Of a stretch of DNA of 17,032 nt, positions 14,702-17,032 are shown piece by piece. The DNA comes from an uncultured Collinsella sp. (GTDB taxonomy: Bacteria; Actinomycetota; Coriobacteriia; Coriobacteriales; Coriobacteriaceae): contig URGF01000034.1 in NCBI GenBank assembly GCA_900547285.1, positions 1 through 17,032 on the forward strand. The letters are read 5' to 3'. Both the position numbers and the translations under genes were made by a program. The notes beneath the pieces were generated by a model. It was not told where the DNA came from. It made no database searches and worked only from the letters and a program-made list of their open reading frames with translations. Every line of letters starts with the position of its first letter. Position 1 is the stretch's first letter.

Positions 14702-14756
14702 CCTTTTTAGCGCGTTTTCCCTGTTCCAAACTGATGCTTGAAACGCTGGTAGTGAC

Positions 14757-14942
14757 TTACCAGCTGGCCTTCTTAACGCCGGGAAGCTCGCCCTTGAGTG
14801 CAAGCTCGCGGAAGCAGACACGGCACAGGCCGAACTTGCGGTACACAGAGTGCGGACGGCCGCAGCGCTGGCAGCGCGTGTACTCACGAGTAGAGAACTT
14901 CTGCTTGCGATTGCACTTGACGATCATCGATGTCTTAGCCAC
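14757..14942 (-). CDS. rpsN: 30S ribosomal protein S14, zinc-binding type Z
   Basis: This 61-residue short S14 carries two CxxC knuckles, Cys24-x2-Cys27 and Cys40-x2-Cys43, within YTRCQRCGRPHSVYRKFGLC and RVCFREL, so it is the zinc-dependent form (often called rpsZ or rpsN1). The C-terminus GELPGVKKASW is standard. The start is GTG at 14942, with AGGAGG at 14949-14954 and six-base spacing. It sits between rplE and rpsH as expected, but with unusually wide gaps on both sides (79 and 119 bases). Confidence 0.98.
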   Translation of the reverse strand: MAKTSMIVKCNRKQKFSTREYTRCQRCGRPHSVYRKFGLCRVCFRELALKGELPGVKKASW

Positions 14943-14976
14943 TTATATCCTCCTCACATAGAGTATTGTTCGCCCC

Positions 14977-15006
14977 AAGCGCCGCCCCCTTGTGGGAACG
15001 GCGCTT
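14977..15006 (-). repeat. Hairpin in the rplE-rpsN gap
   Basis: AAGCGCCG and CGGCGCTT (14977-14984 and 14999-15006) form a perfect eight-base stem. An inner CCC/GGG pair can continue it after a two-base internal loop. It begins 15 bases after the rplE stop codon. The minus-strand flank is GGGGCG, not T-rich, so it is not a classical terminator. Confidence 0.6.
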
Positions 15007-15021
15007 ATAGGGCAGGTGAAC

Positions 15022-15579
15022 CTATTTCTTGAACGGGAAACCGAAGGCGTCCAGAAGGGCCTTGGCCTCCTCATCGGTGTTGGCGGTGGTCACGAAAGTG
15101 ATGTCCATACCACGCTGGTGATCGACGGAGTCGAAGTCGATCTCGGGGAAGATGAGCTGCTCGGTGACGCCCATGGAGAAGTTACCACGGCCGTCGAAGC
15201 TCTTGGCGGAGATGCCGCGGAAGTCGCGGATACGGGGGATCGCGACGGAGGTCAGACGATCGAAGAACTCCCACATACGGTCGCCACGCAGGGTAACCTT
15301 GCAGCCGATCGGCATACCGGCGCGCAGGCGGAAGGTAGCGATGGACTTGCGGGCACGGGTGATCATCGGCTGCTGGCCGGTGATGGCGCGCAGGTCGCGC
15401 ACAGCACCGTCGATGGCCTTGGAATCGGTAGCGGCCTCGCCGACACCCATGTTCACGACGATCTTCTCAAACTTGGGGATCATCATGACGTTCTCGTACT
15501 GGAACTTGTCCTGAAGCTGCTGCTTGACCTCGTTGTTGTACTTGGTCTTCAGACGCGGCACATACTTCTCTTCTGCCAT
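15022..15579 (-). CDS. rplE: 50S ribosomal protein L5
   Basis: This 185-residue protein contacts 5S rRNA and the P-site tRNA in the central protuberance. PKFEKIVVNMGVGEAATDSK at about 36-55, GQQPMITRARKSIATFRLRA, and the C-terminal DVDFDSV-like block followed by RGMDITFVTTANTDEEAKAL are L5 hallmarks, and the length is normal. The ATG at 15579 has AAGGAG upstream with six bases of spacing. It is the first gene of the array, and no rplX precedes it. A promoter candidate lies at 15717-15745, about 140 bases upstream. Confidence 0.98.
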   Translation of the reverse strand: MAEEKYVPRLKTKYNNEVKQQLQDKFQYENVMMIPKFEKIVVNMGVGEAATDSKAIDGAVRDLRAITGQQPMITRARKSIATFRLRAGMPIGCKVTLRGDRMWEFFDRLTSVAIPRIRDFRGISAKSFDGRGNFSMGVTEQLIFPEIDFDSVDHQRGMDITFVTTANTDEEAKALLDAFGFPFKK

Positions 15580-15716
15580 TGTTCACTCCTTCTTGGGGTT
15601 TTAAGCACGGGGCGTGGCCACGATGGGTTGTCCTCGTGCCTCCTGGCTGCATCCGCGCCGCTCATGGCATTTCGCGGTTTGGACTCGACGCAGCAGGAGC
15701 CGACAAAACTATCGGT

Positions 15717-15745
15717 ACTATACGCGCATCGGGAGCGTATTTCCA
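15717..15745 (-). promoter_or_regulatory. Candidate promoter for the rplE-led operon
   Basis: On the minus strand TGGAAA (15740-15745, 4 of 6 to -35) and TATAGT (15717-15722, 5 of 6 to -10) are 17 bases apart. Transcription would start near 15710, giving a leader of about 130 bases before rplE. A promoter is expected here because the usual upstream cluster is absent. Confidence 0.5.
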
Positions 15746-15806
15746 GAAAAACCTCGTCTGCCTGCACAACTCCACAACTCCCCCGCACAAATGGGTCCCA
15801 ACAAGC

Positions 15807-15873
15807 AGTTGCGGTGAAATAGGGACTGTTGGGCGGCCTAACAGGCTTAAACAATCCGTATTTCACCGCAACT
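15807..15873. repeat. 67-base near-perfect palindrome (REPIN/MITE-like or large hairpin)
   Basis: The outer arms AGTTGCGGTGAAATA (15807-15821) and TATTTCACCGCAACT (15859-15873) are a perfect 15-base inverted repeat. After one unpaired position, 15823-15830 pairs with 15850-15857; in minus-strand RNA that stem has one G-U pair. The 19-base centre contains a further GCCT-AAC-AGGC stem. It starts 18 bases after the xdhC stop. No T-run follows, so it is not a textbook terminator, though it could still end or stabilise the xdhC transcript. Its size and symmetry resemble mobile palindromic repeats. Confidence 0.85.
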
Positions 15874-15890
15874 TATTGGTGGGGATGCGA

Positions 15891-16934
15891 TTAGCGCTTG
15901 CGGGGGACGAGCTTGGTGCGGCGCAGGTGGATCATCTCGGCGGCAATGGAGATAGCGATCTCCTCGGGATCCTCGGCCTCGATGGCAACGCCGATCGGCA
16001 GGTGCAGCTCGTCGATCTGGTCCTGCGTAAAGCCCTCCTGCTCCAGGCGGGCGCGCACAAAGGCCGTCTTGCGACGCGAGCCCAAGCAGCCCAGATAGGC
16101 GGGTTTGGCACGCATGGCCTGAATCACCACGTCGATATCGGACTTGTGACCCGCCGTGGCGACGACCACCAGGTCGCGCGGGCCGATGGGGCACTGCTTG
16201 CTCAGGCTCTTGTAGTCGACCAGACGACGGTCGTAGACACCGGGCACCCATTCGGGCGTCAACGTGCCGGGACGGTCATCGCAGGCCACGACGGCAAAGC
16301 CCGCCGCCGTGAGCACGCGCGCCGTCGCGGCGCCCACGTGTCCGCAGCCAAAGATGTAGGTCAGGCCCTCGGGGCAGAGTGTTTCGATGTGCGCCGGAGG
16401 AATCTCGGAGGCAGCGTTGGAGTAGGTGACCTTACTCCCCTCCTCCACCAGCGAAAGCCCGGGGCAACCTACAATGGTGCGGCGCGACTCCTCACCATGG
16501 TATTCAGCAGCGTCGCTTTCGAGCGCGCTTGCGATAAACGGCTCAAAGTCGATGACGAAGTCGCCGATGCGTCGATAGACCAAGACGTCGGCAATTTCCT
16601 GGAACAACGTTGCCTGGGTCGCATCCAGATGCAGGTAGCACAGGCAGATAGCTCCGCCGCAGATCATGCCGGTATCGGAGTTCTCGCCGCCCATGGTGTA
16701 GCGGACCAGACGCGATTGCCCCGCGGCCAGCAGCTCTCGCGCCTCGTCCAGCGCAAAGAGCTCAATCTTGCCGCCGCCGATGGTGCCCGCCTGGCTACCG
16801 TCGGCAAAGACAGCCATCCAGGCGCCCACGCCGCGCGGTGACGACCCTGCCGTGCCGGCCACGACCACCAGCTCGCACGTCTCGCCGGCACGCAGGGCGG
16901 CAAGCGCCGCATTCACAACATCGAGCTTTTCCAT
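15891..16934 (-). CDS. xdhC: XdhC/CoxI family molybdenum-hydroxylase maturation protein
   Basis: This 347-residue protein is predicted to bind molybdenum cofactor and promote its sulfuration and insertion into xanthine dehydrogenase-type hydroxylases. The N-terminal XdhC_CoxI domain has VAGTAGSSPRGVGAWMAVF at 25-43, GTIGGGKIE at 50-58, and the MICGGAICL segment at 90-98 with Cys92. The C-terminal Rossmann domain begins with YIFGCGHVGAATARVL (193-208) and ends with LGCLGSRRKTAF, LHLPIGVAIEAEDPEEIAIS and AAEMIHLRR. No hydroxylase subunit is visible in the window, so its client is unknown; it could serve a selenium-dependent hydroxylase. The ATG at 16934 has AGGA about six bases upstream and is nine bases from the upstream gene. 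Confidence 0.93.
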   Translation of the reverse strand: MEKLDVVNAALAALRAGETCELVVVAGTAGSSPRGVGAWMAVFADGSQAGTIGGGKIELFALDEARELLAAGQSRLVRYTMGGENSDTGMICGGAICLCYLHLDATQATLFQEIADVLVYRRIGDFVIDFEPFIASALESDAAEYHGEESRRTIVGCPGLSLVEEGSKVTYSNAASEIPPAHIETLCPEGLTYIFGCGHVGAATARVLTAAGFAVVACDDRPGTLTPEWVPGVYDRRLVDYKSLSKQCPIGPRDLVVVATAGHKSDIDVVIQAMRAKPAYLGCLGSRRKTAFVRARLEQEGFTQDQIDELHLPIGVAIEAEDPEEIAISIAAEMIHLRRTKLVPRKR

Positions 16935-16943
16935 TGCAATTTC

Positions 16944-17032
16944 CTATCCCTGGAATACACCGGTGAGCATGGCGAGTGCCTCGAGCACACCGCCGCCGAC
17001 CGACGTCGCCTTGTCTGAAACGTAGTTGATAT
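16944..17032 (-). CDS. C-terminal end of an unrecognised protein (cut by window edge)
   Basis: Only the last 29 codons are in the window. They read through to a TAG at 16944-16946 and end LEALAMLTGVFQG, preceded by YVSDKATSVGGG. I do not recognise the family from this piece. Two points support a real gene: the frame is open to the edge, and the stop lies nine bases before the xdhC ATG, the spacing of a shared operon. It may therefore belong to the same molybdenum-enzyme pathway as xdhC, but that is inference. Confidence 0.55.
   Translation of the reverse strand, partial: INYVSDKATSVGGGVLEALAMLTGVFQG

Larger units (their letters stand above)
15580..15890. other. 311-base intergenic region at the broken S10/spc junction
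   Basis: No gene is visible between rplE and xdhC. In most bacteria rplX, then rplN, would lie here. From the rplE side it contains a roughly 130-base leader (with a 10-base CGTGGCCACG palindrome at 15613-15622), a promoter candidate at 15717-15745, and a 67-base palindrome at 15807-15873. No remnant of rplX was recognised in any frame. Confidence 0.7.

Noticed and set aside
14679..14705. Plus-strand terminator (stem followed by CCTTTTT)
   Set aside because: The stem has a mismatch on the plus strand and no plus-strand transcript is expected here; the pairing is better on the minus strand.
13648..14961. Plus-strand open frame of over 400 codons opposite rplF, rpsH and rpsN
   Set aside because: Antisense shadow across three well-supported ribosomal protein genes.
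15585..15600. Remnant of the rplX 3' end just before rplE (AAG AAG GAG TGA)
   Set aside because: Only four codons are open before an upstream in-frame stop, and the AAGGAG is explained as the rplE ribosome-binding site.
15579..16841. Plus-strand open frame opposite xdhC, extending over the intergenic region
   Set aside because: The xdhC domains are complete on the other strand, and the open frame crosses the palindrome without any family similarity.

Overview
The window is GC-rich and gene-dense. It looks like the chromosome of a high-GC Gram-positive anaerobe, most likely of class Coriobacteriia (Actinomycetota, a Collinsella-like genus). The reasons are the style of the ribosomal proteins, a four-cysteine S14, a zinc-type adenylate kinase, ArgR next to truA, a U32 protease-like protein and XdhC. 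The lineage is inferred from protein character, not from a database search.

Left part (1-4937). A U32-family protein runs off the left edge on the minus strand. It is divergent from a bifunctional class A penicillin-binding protein with a long threonine/glycine/proline tail, which ends in a strong intrinsic terminator. Facing it on the minus strand is the arginine regulator ArgR with its own terminator, and upstream of argR lies a GT2-like glycosyltransferase with a TTG start. truA is upstream of that.

Middle and right (4938-15579). One minus-strand array carries most of the spc and alpha ribosomal operons, transcribed from right to left: rplE, rpsN, rpsH, rplF, rplR, rpsE, rpmD, rplO, secY, adk, map, infA, rpmJ, rpsM, rpsK, rpsD, rpoA, rplQ. 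It ends at a strong UUCG-loop terminator just before truA. The genes build the ribosome and make the SecY channel, adenylate kinase, methionine aminopeptidase, IF1 and the RNA polymerase alpha subunit. Most junctions are tight, but four gaps are larger (rplE-rpsN, rpsN-rpsH, rplF-rplR, infA-rpmJ), and each holds an inverted repeat that could form a hairpin.

Right edge (15580-17032). The usual upstream partners of rplE (rplX, rplN and the S10 cluster) are absent. A 311-base gap replaces them, holding a candidate promoter and a 67-base near-perfect palindrome. Beyond it are an XdhC-family molybdenum-hydroxylase maturation protein and the last codons of an unrecognised upstream gene, both on the minus strand.

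Most of the window is conserved housekeeping sequence. The points worth a second look are the broken S10/spc junction with its palindrome, a promoter-like sequence that overlaps the operon terminator in front of truA, and the series of intergenic hairpins. No CRISPR array, tRNA, rRNA, transposase or defence system was seen.
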